Below are positions 37,375 to 48,926 of a stretch of 64,000 bases of DNA, in pieces (position 1 is the first letter of the stretch; each line of letters opens with the position of its first letter). Under the pieces are notes generated by a model. The model saw only the letters and a list, made by a program, of their open reading frames with translations, searched no databases and was not told the DNA's origin. The stretch is from Tridacna crocea (taxonomy: Eukaryota > Mollusca > Bivalvia > Cardiida > Cardiidae). The stretch lies in contig OX031065.1 of assembly GCA_943736015.1 (NCBI GenBank), forward strand, positions 21,590,427 to 21,654,426, in the 5' to 3' direction. Made by a program: the position numbers and the translations under genes.

Positions 37375-37480
37375 TCTTCCAATGCCAGGACGGTGTAGAT
37401 CCAAGGTCAGACTGCATCTTCTATTCAATCTGGTCTTGATCTACAATGTCAGCAAACAAGTAAAGCAGTCGCGCTTAGCA
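37375..37480. mobile_element. F2 hairpin fragment
   Basis: GTGTAGATCCAAGGTCAGAC and CTGGTCTTGATCTACAATGT as inverted arms. Confidence 0.62.
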
Positions 37481-37577
37481 ACCTTTAGTAGCGTTAAATA
37501 ACATTTCATACTCTCACCCTCTCAAGAAAGCAATTAAAAAAAGAGTTAAATTCATACAATATGAATGCAAATAAGTT

Positions 37578-37837
37578 GGTTGTGTTGGGGTTTAACGCCA
37601 CTTTAACAGCTAAGGTCATATCATGGCGGTCGGTGACGCACATGTGTTTCCTGGCTTCTTACACTGGTACTAAAACTACTTTCTTTCCAAAGCCACCGAC
37701 TACTTTTCTCACATGCTTCAGCAGAGGTGAGAGGCGAAAATACACCGGAAAGAAAGTTCGCCAAAACCGGGTATCGAACTCACAACCACCAGGTCATGAG
37801 TCCGACACGCTCACCACTGAGCCACCCGGGCGGGCAA
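37578..37837 (-). mobile_element. tRNA-derived SINE (S1), minus strand, complete head
   Basis: The minus-strand head CGGGTGGCTCAGTGGTGAGC is an A box. The B box GTGAGTTCGATACCCGG is intact. The body matches 11141-11382, including GTCGGTGGCTTTGGAAAGAA. This is the best-preserved S1 copy. Confidence 0.87.
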
Positions 37838-37949
37838 TGCAAATAAGACATGTGCTACAAATCCTTTAAAAAGTATTTAGAGTATAAATTTTACAAAAAT
37901 GGTTTACCTCCCATTTATCATTATAGTAGTAGACCTCTGGAAAAGTAAC

Positions 37950-38318
37950 ATAAAATATAGAGGATATTTGTTTTATGGTGAAAGATCGAAATTTATTTCA
38001 TCGAGTGGACATCATCGGTGATATTTTCACGAGTGGCGCACCCTTTCTGGGAGGAGCTTTATCAAAATGTAATACAGTTCTTTTCCCTTATTCCCCGTGG
38101 GGTACCCCTCCCGCATAGCAACGTTACGTCAAGCGCGAGAAATGTAAGGTATATGACGTCATATTTCCCATCTGGTTGTTAGGCATGCGCAATTTACCTA
38201 GGCAACAAGAACGTGAAAATCGGTATTTTCACTGATGGTACCAGTGTAAGATCGAAAAATAGTTTCACTGCTATTTCTCGATATCCTACCGGAAAGCATG
38301 AAATAAATAGAGGATAAT
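37950..38318. mobile_element. F7 repeat
   Basis: AGAGGATATTTGTTTTATGG, GAAAGATCGAAATTTATTTC, GTGGGGTACCCCTCCCGC, TATGACGTCATATTTCC, ending TACCGGAAAGCATGAAATAA. Confidence 0.8.
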
Positions 38319-38465
38319 CAACTGGTTGTTTTTGATATGAAAAATATCTCACGAGGATGCGTTGTAAGGCGTTGAAAAAACGAGTGCGCAGCACGAGTTT
38401 TTTAACGCCTTACGACGCGTCCGAGTGAGATATTTTTCATATAAAAAATAACGAGTTGATTATTC
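38318..38465. repeat. Long palindrome next to F7
   Basis: Arms GATATGAAAAATATCTCACG and GTGAGATATTTTTCATAT, then GTAAGGCGTTGAAAAA and TTTTTAACGCCTTAC inside. The total is ~148 bp. A structurally similar palindrome (53215-53385) also follows the F7 copy at 52780, suggesting a unit. Confidence 0.82.
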
Positions 38466-38469
38466 TATT

Positions 38470-39895
38470 TATTATATACCTTATTAATATCATTATTTGT
38501 AATTTTGCATTTGAAAGTGGAAAAAAATGAAGGCGAAAAAAAAGTAGTTCCCAAATTACGACAGGAAGTAAAAGTGAAAGTTGATAACGTCACTAGTGAT
38601 GATATCAAAATTTATTACACTGGGAAATTCCAGGATTTCACTGCTGGGTATATAATAAATATATATATACACGAGGAGTAAAATTAACAATTCTTTAAGG
38701 TGACTTACAATAACAGTTTGATTTAAACAGAAATGCAGAAGTTTCAACTTTGTTGAGGCCATATGGTTTAAACATAAGCAGTGTCAGAAAAAAAACAATG
38801 ACAGGTAGATCTACCTGATATGGAACTTGTACAGCAGAAAGGATCATTTTGAGAACAAAATCATCAAATTTGAAGTTTAACCCGTGCTTTGTTAAAAAAG
38901 AGCGAGTTTGTTCAAACTGTAGGTATCTTTCATTGTGACACGAAAGCCGCTGCTCCTTGAAGGGATGCCAGGTGTACAGTATATAGCTATAGGAGAATGT
39001 GGGCAACCGATGTTCTTTTCTACGGTGTTTGGTCTATTAAGATTATCTTAGCCGCCAAATGTTCGTTACTGTATTACTAAAGACATTTCTAGCCAAACAA
39101 AATCTCTTTGAAAGAGGATATTAGTATAAGGAAATCGCAAGTGCTGTATCACGGATAACAATACTGAAATTGTGCTGGATCAAGTTTAGATTTTGAGGAA
39201 TATTTGGGATTGCAGCTGGTTACGTGTATCTAGTACAACGTTTACCAGTAAAGCCTAAAGTCGGCAAACGGTTTGAAAAAAATCCTTCTTTATAATTATG
39301 CACATCAATACCATTCTCGTCCTTGTTATTATCAGCACTCTAGATCATATAGTCCTTTTTTAAAAAAAAAGCATTTACACTTCTCCACTAATTCTTACTA
39401 TGATGTCTAATAAGTTTCATATTCCTCGAATGGTGAATACGCCATACAGCCATGTGCACTTACTGAAATTGTGTCACTTATTTAAACTTTACTGATTTAA
39501 AATTCAACCAATATTAAATGACATGTTTTGTACACAAATGGAAACCTGTACTTTGTTCAGGACAGCTTTGTAATTTGCTTTCCATTTTAAATTATTTCTT
39601 CCTTTGTCTTGATAAAATAAATAAATAAATAATGTAGACTTGTAAACTCTTTTCATAACCGCAACGGCCAACTTGAATAAAGTTCTACCAGCCATCAACA
39701 AACCCAAATGACTACCGACAATTACAAAGCATATGGCTGTTGATCGCCTGATAGTCTGCTATCAAACTTTGCTTCTTCATTTGTAAAACCACAGCTAAAT
39801 ATCATTGTAATTTATTTTCTTTTAACGCACATCAGATAATTAAGCTCTTGAAACCACAGACAAAACAAGACATTTTTACAAATATCAAAGAAATC
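38470..39895. other. Non-coding DNA, nothing recognised
   Basis: Element-poor and AT-rich, with no supported ORF. The 103-codon minus ORF at 38695-39006 has no recognisable feature. Confidence 0.45.
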
Positions 39896-40025
39896 CTAGT
39901 CTTGCGGGAGACGCGAGCAGCAGAGAGTCACGCAATATGGTAAGGAAAAATGCGCCTCATTGTTTTCCATTTAAGCAATAATGCTAATTAAATCTGTACA
40001 ACAGCCCGAGCAGTTTTCATGTAGA
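39896..40025. promoter_or_regulatory. Candidate conserved block upstream of Irx
   Basis: GGGAGACGCGAGCAGCAGAG followed by AATAATGCTAATTAAATCTG. A GC-richer stretch joined to clustered TAAT cores, in a zone with few mobile elements. Function is inference only. Confidence 0.22.
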
Positions 40026-40029
40026 CTTG

Positions 40030-40213
40030 TTTACCCTTTACCAGCCGACCCCTCTTTTGCGAGAATGAATTTAATCTGGCCTTTCTACACATTGTGGAAA
40101 TAGCATTTTCTACACTTTAAGAAAACTTCCAATATTTGAGCCCCACTTTACATGCCGTCTGCACATTATTTCAGTATGGCCAAACATGAAAGTTTGTCGT
40201 CTGGTAAAGTGCT
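40030..40213. mobile_element. F1 MITE, strongly diverged
   Basis: TTTACCCTTTACCAGCCGAC, ACATTGTGGAAATAGCATTT, right end AAGTTTGTCGTCTGGTAAAG. The only F1 trace between 35.6 and 45.9 kb. Confidence 0.55.
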
Positions 40214-40214
40214 G

Positions 40215-42236
40215 ACATGTTTCCTGTTTATTCTTTACGTTTCTACAGATGAAAAAAAAGTAACTCATCTTTACAACATCAGTTTGAGTTACTTATAGCT
40301 CAATAAACTGACATTTATTCTTGCTCAAAAATCATATTGTGTGTCGAGTTTACAGTACATATTGAATCAGCTTCGAAATCAATATATCTACGAATTGCGT
40401 CTTTTTAATCCGCAGCGGCATACTTTGTAAACTTCGAAGCAGCAAAACAAGAACAGATTACTATAATTATTCTTTCAATATTCATTGTTCTGATTAAGTC
40501 CCATTTCCCTGATCTATTGAATTCAATATCGAATCCCACAAGTTGACAACAGATATATCATCTTACTAAGGAAGTAAATATAGAATGTGGTGAGATGCCG
40601 GGAGTCTGTAGAGCAGATGACCGAGACTTCTTTTCCATCTTAATGTAAATACAATAGGTATCATTGATGAACAAATGAAAATATTATCGAAACGTATTTA
40701 AAACAAACGAAAAAGCGTTTTATGCCGATGCAACATTTTCTACCGGTTTCCGATCAAATTATGCTTTGAAAATAATTGTATCATTAAATATATCAAGCGA
40801 AAGTTACATGCACTCATTTGGCTTTACTCTATACTTTAACGATCCCAGTGGTTTGAAAGAGAGAAACGGTTCAAATAGCACTCTCAAGTACAAAACTATG
40901 GACTAAATTTAAACCGGTAAAGGGGGATAATAGGAGAAGAGAAAGGAACTGAAAGATTTCGTTTGAAATTCCAACAAAATCAAATCAGGTTTAACTAAAC
41001 AAGCACTTAAAGAACTATTAAGTCAAGAAAATATTCTGATCTACAGATCTATAGTTGCGAGATGTGAGATTCTACCAACAGCTACATGTATACCGGCAAT
41101 TAACAAAAATTCCAGTAGGGAATAAAGAAAAAACTTTAACAGAAGTACGCATTAAAATAGACGTAATTTAATGAAAAATAAATTGGCACAAACACTTGAT
41201 AGACTAAGTTTTTAATTGCTATGTTACTTAAAAAAAAATAAACTTGAAGAAGTCAGGCGGATCACGTCTATATCGGCTTTCAAATATCCAATGGGTACAT
41301 ATATAAAAGAAAGATTTTCCCTAGATTGCAGAGCAGCAGATACATATTTTGCTTTTGAACATTCTTTTACGGTCTACGTTTTTACTCTAAGCAATCACGC
41401 AAAGATCTTTTAATTTGAATTTGAATAAAGGTTTTACATCTTTGAAAAAAATCAGACATTTTCAGCTGCTCGGCAGCGAAGGTAGAAAGCCAAAAATTTT
41501 ACTTGAACTTTTGAAATAAAAGAAATATTCTAATGAAGCAATTTCCAAAGGCGTAAAATATTTCAAGTTTTGACTTGCCTACTGAAGGAATATTTTCAAT
41601 TCACGACCTTACAACATTGGACACGATACACTATCCATGTGTTGTGTATAGAAACGGATTGCTTTTATTTTAAGTAGAAGTGTAAGCCAAGGAAATGTGA
41701 AAATAGATTCAATAAAAAAGGCTTGAAAATAACTGAAATACAAACTTCATACAGTGCCTAACACCCAAAATCAACCAAAAGCACAATGCCAATAAAAATA
41801 TAATAAAAGAACAGATTACAATGTGCTATGTCTTTCATCTTTATAAAAACAAACGAGAATCCTACTTTCCTATCCACTGAATATTTTATGACAGACAGAT
41901 GTTGAAGGTCTGCAAGCTACCTGATTAAAACATTGAGTCAAAGATTTTTTTTCATACAGCGCTATCAATATCGCTCCATCGACATTTCTTGTACCATTTC
42001 AGTTTTCTTGGGCTAAAATGATTGAATTTTTGAATCGTCGTTATATAAACAAATACGAGCAGCGCTAAACAATGCAGAATCAATCATCCATGCTAAAAAA
42101 GCAATTTTCCTTTTCGTATTGAAGAATTTACACAAGACGGAACAACAAAACTTAAATTACAAGGTATATTTGGTTCAATAAAACGTATCCGCCCAAACAA
42201 AAAGAGTAATGATTATATGCTGCTCTTTATGACTCC
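40215..42236. other. Non-coding DNA, nothing recognised
   Basis: Long AT-rich stretch without hairpin elements or SINEs. Short ORFs such as 41216-41413 look like chance. Confidence 0.45.
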
Positions 42237-42424
42237 AGGGCCCGTATTCACCAACCATTCTTGAGAATATTCTTAGTCTTATTCTCTGAGGTTTTCTAAA
42301 TTTGTTAGTAACACAACTTCTGATTGGTTTAGCCAATCAGAAGTTGTGTGACTTACAACTGTAGAAAATTCTGGAGAATAAGACAAAGAATATTCTTAAG
42401 AATGGTTGGTGAAAACGGACCCAG
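42237..42424. mobile_element. F4 MITE, complete
   Basis: GGGCCCGTATTCACCAACC and GGTTGGTGAAAACGGACCC as termini. The central palindrome is ACAACTTCTGATTGG with its inverse. It lies about 150 bp downstream (gene sense) of the candidate 5' Irx exon. Confidence 0.88.
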
Positions 42425-42570
42425 GAAACGAACTGCAAGAAAAAGAATGCATTTTAGACGAAAAAAAAAGGTGTTATAGATTATAGAACCATGATCAAAG
42501 AACTTGCTTAATTTTTGTACACTTAAAGATAGATGATTTTAAGCTAAACGAAATAATAATACATTCTTAC

Positions 42571-42588
42571 CTTGCTGAGTGACAGCAT
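42571..42588 (-). CDS. Irx: Candidate first coding exon of the Irx gene (MLSLSK)
   Basis: On the minus strand, ATG at 42588-42586 opens six codons reading MLSLSK. They are followed at once by a near-consensus donor, AAG|GTAAGA (GT at 42570-42569). The donor is phase 0, exactly what the acceptor before 34105 requires, and the join would give ...SLSK-MSSSVSS.... The ATG frame is closed upstream by an in-frame TAG eleven codons earlier, so this would be the first possible start. The site lies in an element-poor stretch 8.5 kb upstream. Against it: the exon is very short, the ATG context is ordinary, and I did not see the FGYPY-like peptide that begins many Irx proteins. It could instead be a 5' UTR exon, or chance. 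Confidence 0.4.
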
Positions 42589-42599
42589 CGGCTTTTGTT

Positions 42600-44120
42600 T
42601 GCGGAGTTTTTTTGAGGACTAAATAGTCTGGTTTTGTTTTAAAGTGAGTTATACCCCGTATGGATTTTATTTCCATAGAAATGATATTTCGACCTTTCCC
42701 TTGATTGAATAGTAACTTTTTTTCCTTACACTGATAGATATCATTATAGTGTGTTCATTATAGTATACATGTTCTTTCAAAATGATATGACAAATAACAA
42801 CATTCTCGCAGATGCCTGCCATTTAGTTTTTGTTAAAAAAAAAAGATAAAAGTAAATCTTGAAAACTTAAACGTATTAGTTTTATGCTAATAGATGGATA
42901 TAAAATGAATAGTTCAAAGGAAGAAAATGAGGCAAAGAAATGTGTTTTAAGCAGACTGGCATCTTCCTTCTTTTCAATTTATATCTCCTGAGAGTAGACG
43001 AGAAGTTTCCCTCACGGAGCAAATTCCTATCTATAAGAATGTTTAGAAATATTTTCCGCTGCTATACCTAAATTCCTGTTGATTATACCTATAACTCTAG
43101 GACTTTGTTAAAGTGGTTCACTGGAAATCTGTGTCAAAAGACAATGAGATTTATGCTATACTAGATATAAATATTATAGTTTTATGACATTACCTCAAGT
43201 AAATGTGATTTATTTTTGCCATGCTTTGTCTTAGCGGTATTAAAATACATTATATTGTCGTATATATGTAAAGAAATCATTGCAAATATGTAAACAATTC
43301 AATGCACTGCATGAATATAGTTTAATTCAACGATTGATTGATTAACTGAATGGTGTACCTTAACTATCATTTTTTTCCTAATTTAATTAGGAAAAGGTAC
43401 GATTAAGTAAGATAAAATTTTTGAAAGACATGTTGCATTGTAAAAGAAATTGTTAAAAGAAGTACCTAAAACATGCTTTACCTTACTGACCGGAAAGTTC
43501 ATTAAAAGGTTCAACAACCAGACACTGTTTTCCCCATACTTTTCTCACAATTTTTCGATTAAAGTATCGGTTTGGTGATTGTTACTTGATTTTCTGTATG
43601 TGTTTAAATACTCAAGGTTTAGAGTTACAAAAAGAGCTCAATACCTCAACATTCATGATGAACAAATTATCTAAAACTTGTGATGAACCACCTTCCAAAA
43701 AAAAAATCGGACGAGGAATTCAAAAACCTCGTTGCATAAAAGAATGAATTGTCCACATGAGATAACTCTTTAAGGATTATTATAACCGGATCCATATTCA
43801 TGATAATCCATCTATACAGAGAGGGTCGGTCAGGATGTTTTAGAATGTGTTAAGCACCATTTAACATCGGTGTCTCCGTCGTCACGGTCGTGGGGATATC
43901 ATCGGCAATGAGACATAAAGTTTTATCTGTGCGTTGAAATACGGTAGCGATAAGAAGTTACCGTTGTTGTTTTACACATGTATGATACAGATATCATCTA
44001 AAACTAAACAAATGGATCAAATAAAATACGAATGACAATTGAAATATTTTGATTCATTACGTTAATAAGTGATCACCTATGGGGCGGTGTCACAGTAAGA
44101 GGATTAAAAAAAAGAAACCA
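42600..44120. other. Upstream flank of the candidate 5' exon, no repeat or ORF
   Basis: Would hold the Irx promoter if the exon at 42571-42588 is real. I see no convincing TATA box. GGGGTATAACTCACTTTAAA on the minus strand at ~42640-42660 is the nearest AT-rich motif. Confidence 0.3.
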
Positions 44121-44125
44121 CTGAC

Positions 44126-44271
44126 ATATGGCCTGCAACAGGCGAAAAGGGGCATTCGGACATCTGCGTAAAGTGTCGTCCCGGATCAGCCTGCGCAGTC
44201 CGCGCAGGCTGATCCGGGACGACACTTTACGAACTTGTCCGAATGCCCCTTTTCGCATGTTGCAAGCCAAT
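44126..44271. mobile_element. F3 MITE, single-module form
   Basis: TATGGCCTGCAACAGGCG and CGCATGTTGCAAGCC as ends. The ~140-bp near-perfect palindrome is centred on CGCAGTCCGCGCAGG. Half the length of the dimeric copies at 9560, 33262, 53619 and 55596. Confidence 0.9.
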
Positions 44272-44929
44272 AACGTTATCTACTTTTTAATTTTTGGATA
44301 AAATTATTCTAATGTTTGATTAAGTTCAGATATGTTTCCTTCGTCTGCGTCCTTGTTTTTTCCTTTCTAAAGTCGCTGACCTGGCTGAAAATTCCATCTG
44401 AACATTTTAAAGCGCTGATCAAATCCTATATCACCGCTGGACAATTGTTTCGACTTTGTTTTCGAATGATAGCTAGCTACCTTGCTTGTAAAGAGCGTCA
44501 AGATCGGAATGACTCCGAAAACTTCAGGAACGCCTAAACAGATGCACCAACAGCTGTGGCATGACTGTAACACTTTAGAAAAGGGTACTAAACATAATTA
44601 AAACATATCCTCACGACCACGGTAACTTAGATTTTTCCACTTTCTCGATATTTTTCTTACTTTTTCAGAGATCGCTGAAGATTTTTAATTTCTTAGAGGT
44701 TGATCTATGCAGATGCACAACTCGGCTCTATCATTTAGCATGCAAAACGCGTTTACTTGCATACTTGCATTTGCGAATTGTCTTGGTCCGGCGCAGATTT
44801 AAAAAAAAAATGCTATTCATGATCTGTAGAGTCCCATCTTTCCATAAATCTAAACACTAATATTACCAAACTAATAAAATGAATGTTTCCAGCAATTGCT
44901 AAAAGCACAACCAAGGCAGATATTTCAAA

Positions 44930-45130
44930 GAAAAATGCACTTCACAGTACCGGATAGTAGAGATCGAAGAGCAAATAGTCTTGAGACGTCTGATCTTACA
45001 TCTACACTGTCTGCAAAGTCTACTAAGTTTCGCTTTGCGATTTAAATGTCGAAACATAACCTCTTTTGTTTGTAGGTTGCAATCGTGACGGGAATGCAAC
45101 TCTGATCTTGATTTACACTTGGCACAGAAG
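44930..45130. mobile_element. F2-like fragments
   Basis: CGTCTGATCTTACATCTACA and CTGATCTTGATTTACACTTG. Two hairpin halves in the same orientation, strongly decayed. Confidence 0.4.
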
Positions 45131-45299
45131 CATCATGAGTCGCATCAAACAGCCAAAAGGTGAAAACACAAATATATATACTTGTATTTGTTAGCTGTAA
45201 AATTTATCAGAATGCAAGTCTGATCGTCATCTACAGTGGTGGTTTTTCCTTTTCTATATTTCATATAATCCTTAACATTCGAGCATTGTTGGAATGAAC

Positions 45300-45535
45300 T
45301 ATGGGGTTGACCGAACTATGGGGTCGAACCCAGAGCATTGCCATGTTTGTAAATAATTTCATACCATAAGACGGACTGCTGACCATTGTCTCCACACGAT
45401 GGTTATGTGATAAAGCTTCAAGTGGCTTGAAAAGAAATTTGTGCAGAGAAATGGTACAAGAAACTCCAAAAAAAGCATGGATAGGTGTACAGGCCGCTAT
45501 ATTATAACTGAAATAATGTTAAAAACGGCGTTAAA
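45300..45535 (+). mobile_element. tRNA-derived SINE (S2-like), plus strand
   Basis: GGGGTCGAACCCAGAGC as a B-box-like head, GACCATTGTCTCCACACGAT in the body, and GAAACTCCAAAAAAAGCATG and AACTGAAATAATGTTAAAAA near the end. Confidence 0.65.
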
Positions 45536-45646
45536 CACCATACAGTCTATGATTAAACTTGATACTATTCCTCCAACAGCAAATTACAACTTGATAAGAA
45601 TTCTTTCAAAACACTTCTACCGAGGATCAGTTCTTACAGCAATGGA

Positions 45647-45850
45647 TTAATCCTTATCCTGCTTATCTAAATAAGTGAAATGAAAATATTAGTCGGTAAT
45701 AAAAATCCAAATTTTGCAATTTCAAAAGAAATTCATCAGGAAAAATATACCCTTATCGGACAGTGTAGATCAAAGATCAGACTGCACGTTCTGTGCAGTC
45801 TGATCTTTGATCTACACTGTCCGCAAAAGGTCAGTGAGTCACGCTCAGCA
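45647..45850. mobile_element. F2 MITE, right terminus lost
   Basis: TTAATCCTTATCCTGCTTAT on the left. The hairpin arms are perfect for 25 bp on each side of ACGTTCTGTGC. The right end fades after CAGTGAGTCACGCTCAGCAG. An F1 fragment follows at 45937. Confidence 0.82.
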
Positions 45851-45936
45851 GCGGAATGGTTCAGAAATCAGGATTCGAATCTCTCTGGTAACCGTGTGGA
45901 AGAGTCTTGAAGCCAACTACTCCGTGTCAGAAGGCG

Positions 45937-46026
45937 TGGTTACCAGAATTTTCTTCTTTTCCTACATTTTTTTCAAAAGCATTCTATTTTTAGGGTCGTT
46001 TAAAGTCTGAATTATGTAAAGGGTTA
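45937..46026. mobile_element. F1 MITE right half
   Basis: GTGGTTACCAGAATTTTCTT, TTTTCAAAAGCATTCT, ending TTATGTAAAGGGTTAA. Confidence 0.6.
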
Positions 46027-46269
46027 ACAGATATATATATCTCAATAATTTATTATGTTTCCTTGTGTTCAACTGTAAAATTAATAGGAAAAAAAAGTAT
46101 TAACATTAGGACATTCCTCCATTTTGCTTAAAAAAAATGTTCCTAATTGTATTAGGGCTCTTATTGCAGGCAAATGAAAAAGTAAGCATAAAGTTTGGTT
46201 GAGATTATTTTTTCACAAATTTGGAACTTGAGATCTGGTTGCATTCATATCAAATTTTTCAACTGTAAA

Positions 46270-46470
46270 TGTAGCCTTGGTCAGCTTTGCGGACGGAGAA
46301 GTTCAAGATCGATCTGATCTTTGATCCGCACCGTCCGGTACCTTGTGTTAACCCTTACGCTGCTAAGCTCGACTCACTTAATTTTTGAGAACACTGTAGA
46401 ACAAGACCAGAGTGCATAGAATGTGCATTCTTATCTTGGACCTATGCTGTCCGATTAGATGTTATTGTTA
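46270..46470. mobile_element. F2-like fragments
   Basis: AAGATCGATCTGATCTTTGA with TCCGCACCGTCCGG, then GTTAACCCTTACGCTGCTAA and GTGCATTCTTATCTTGGACC. Possibly two overlapping decayed copies. A similar remnant is at 57075-57210. Confidence 0.42.
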
Positions 46471-46579
46471 CCAAGTACGTAGTTTTTCGGAAAAGAAAAA
46501 AAAATGGAATTTTACTAAGTGACAATTTTATTTTAGTTATTTAACAGGATAAAGGTCAATTTTTGACCATTTTGGTTGG

Positions 46580-46629
46580 TTGATTGATAAATAGATTGAT
46601 TGATTGATTGATTAATTGATTGATTGATA
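46580..46629 (+). repeat. (GATT)n low-complexity repeat
   Basis: Imperfect run of TTGATTGATTGA-type tetramers at the tail end of the S2 SINE, a position where SINE tails often sit. Confidence 0.85.
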
Positions 46630-46632
46630 GCA

Positions 46633-46905
46633 AGGTGTTTTTCGCCGTTTCCAACGTTTTTTTTCCGCTATAATTATAGCGGCGGCCAGTGCATCTATCC
46701 ACGCTTTCCTAGAGTTTCTTTAACCAGTACTCCGCACAATATTCCTTCCAATCTATCTACAGTCGAAACAATGGTCAGCGGTGGGAAATGAGTCCTATCA
46801 TAATGACTATCATTAATCCTCGGAAAGAAATCGGCCGAACCAGGGATCGAACCAGCGATCCAATGTTGTCAAGTCCGTACGCTACAGACTAAGCTATCCG
46901 GGCTT
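46633..46905 (-). mobile_element. tRNA-derived SINE (S2), minus strand, near-complete
   Basis: The minus-strand head GCCCGGATAGCTTAGTCTGT is followed by GCTGGTTCGATCCCTGG, giving A and B boxes. The body carries CCATTGTTTCGACTGTAGAT. The tail runs into the GATT repeat. Confidence 0.87.
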
Positions 46906-46948
46906 AGTCTTCTTTGACCAGAGTAAGCTCCAAATTCAACAGGGTATT

Positions 46949-47123
46949 CTAACCCTTTACCAAACAATCCCTGGTCTTCAGATAGATGCCGTTTCTCCTT
47001 TGCTCACAATGTTTTCTACCCTGCTGGAAATAAATTTCAATTTTTGAGTTAAGTTTATTTTGTTATCTGCAATTGCTTTCAATTTGGACTAGTCTAAAAT
47101 TTTGTCTTTTGGTTAAAAGTTAA
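46949..47123. mobile_element. F1 MITE, half of the core deleted
   Basis: CTAACCCTTTACCAAACAAT, then directly TTTCTCCTTTGCTCACAATG. The left hairpin arm is gone. The right end is TTTTGTCTTTTGGTTAAAAG. Confidence 0.7.
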
Positions 47124-47218
47124 GACCTCGAGAGAAAAGAAAAACGAATTCGTTTATTCGACAGCAAAATGGTTGATTCAGGGTGATTAGACACATTGTA
47201 CACATATGTTTTGAATCA

Positions 47219-47410
47219 GAGCTCCAGATAAAGGGAGTGATTTTGATTTCAAAATTGAAAATATCTATTATTCTCCTCTAAACCCTATCTTATGGGTACT
47301 CATTAGAATCGTCTCATTGAGATGATTCTAATGAGTATTCACAACATAGGTTTTGGAAGAGAAACAGTGAATTTAGAATGCCATCACTTCCTCTTATCTG
47401 GAGCTCTGTT
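47219..47410. mobile_element. F6 hairpin MITE, complete
   Basis: AGAGCTCCAGATAAAGGGAG and CTTATCTGGAGCTCT as termini. The central hairpin is CATTAGAATCGTCTCATTGA with its inverse. Confidence 0.88.
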
Positions 47411-47455
47411 GAATCGTCCTTAATTCGTTTCATTCTAGAATATACATATTTATAG

Positions 47456-47640
47456 AGCTCAAAAGTGTGACTTTGATCTTAAAATTAGAAATATTAAAAA
47501 TCTCCACTTAAACCCTATGTTGTGGGTTTTCATTAAAATCGTCTCATCGAGAAGATTCTAATTAGTACCCACATCATAGGGTTTAAAGGGGAAATAATGG
47601 ATTTAGAATACCATCACTTCCTTTCAAGTGGAGCACCCAG
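47456..47640. mobile_element. F6 hairpin MITE, second copy 46 bp away
   Basis: AGAGCTCAAAAGTGTGAC to CTTTCAAGTGGAGCACCC. The hairpin has mismatches (AAAATCGTCTCATCGAGAAG). Same orientation as its neighbour. Confidence 0.8.
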
Positions 47641-47789
47641 TTTATATTAGTTTGTTAAAAATGATGAGGTAAAAACCATAGGAAATATATGAAGTATATA
47701 TCTTTGCTTTTTCTGGACTTCGGTATTTTTCAATTCATTTGTATCATTTTTTCTTTCTAATAAGCTTTCAAGTCCTAACCAATGAAAAC

Positions 47790-48005
47790 CTTACTACTAC
47801 TATATTTTAGTCTGATTCTCAAGAATGTTCTAAATTTAAAAGTAACGCAATTTTTGATTGGCTAAACCATTTGTTTATCCAATCATACGTTGCGTTACTC
47901 TTAAATTTAGAAAGTAATGCTCTTAAATTTAGAAGAAAAATGCATTACTTTCTAAATTTAGAATAACATCATGAATTCAAGGTAGAATAGTTGGTAAATA
48001 CAGTG
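47790..48005. mobile_element. F4 MITE, rearranged
   Basis: GATTCTCAAGAATGTTCTAA, GATTGGCTAAACCATTTG, then a repeated AATTTAGAA block and GGTAGAATAGTTGGTAAATA. Outer termini are lost. Confidence 0.5.
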
Positions 48006-48499
48006 CATAATCGTATTAATGACGATTTAAAGACAACCTTTGAATCGCTGTCACGTATATGAATGCCAAAAAAGTTAAGATGCCCTTAAAAGATCTTTCA
48101 TTAATTAGTTTCGGTATTCGAACACTTCTGAAAATCGCGCTCTAAACGGTATAAATATCTCAAAATTTAAGAATTTATAAATCTAATTTTTAAATACGTT
48201 TTTCCACGGTGAAATTGCCTTCATTATGTCTTATTAAGCACAGTGTTTCTCCGACAGCCAATCATGTTAAAGCTCAACTTTAAGATTTAACTTGGTTTTA
48301 CTGTGAAATGAATAATGGGCCCAATAGATTATTACAATACCATGTAATGTAGCGATGGGTTTTGGGGATATGATCAGGTCCCATATGTTCACAGACTGAT
48401 CTTCGCCTTAACCTCTTATTCCCCTTCTCCTGCTGAGTTTGAAATGACGATTATATATAGATAAAAAAAAAACTGCCTTAAGATTTTTGGGACAGATTT

Positions 48500-48590
48500 T
48501 GGAAACTCCTGATAAAGCTAAGTAAAGAAAGATCAGACGGCACGTAAATGCAGACTGATCTTGGTTAAAGCCCTCCGAAAACTATTCGTT
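48500..48590. mobile_element. F2 hairpin remnant
   Basis: AAGATCAGACGGCACGTAAA and GCAGACTGATCTTGG. Confidence 0.45.
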
Positions 48591-48734
48591 GCATTACAGA
48601 ATTTATTTTCTATACTGAAAAATATACGTAACAGATCATATACGATTGTATGCAGCTTCACTATTCCATAAACACATGCCTCATCCCAGTCATTGCTTTT
48701 GAATTGCCCATTATAAAAGATCGAACAACATGTT

Positions 48735-48926
48735 TTAACTCTTTACCAAACGACAAACTTTGGATCAGTCCAAATTGAAAGAATTTGCGGAAGACAATTT
48801 AGATGTGACTGAAATTATACTATTGGACAATGAAAGGGTAGAAAACATTGTCGGAAAAGGAGAAAATGCTGGTTATCTTACCAATCCCTTCTTTATTAGA
48901 GTTAAGAAAACTCGGGTTTATCAATC
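48735..48926. mobile_element. F1 MITE, left half plus decayed right
   Basis: TTAACTCTTTACCAAACGAC, GAAAACATTGTCGGAAAAGG, AAATGCTGGTTATC, then TAGAGTTAAGAAAACTCGGG. Confidence 0.65.
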
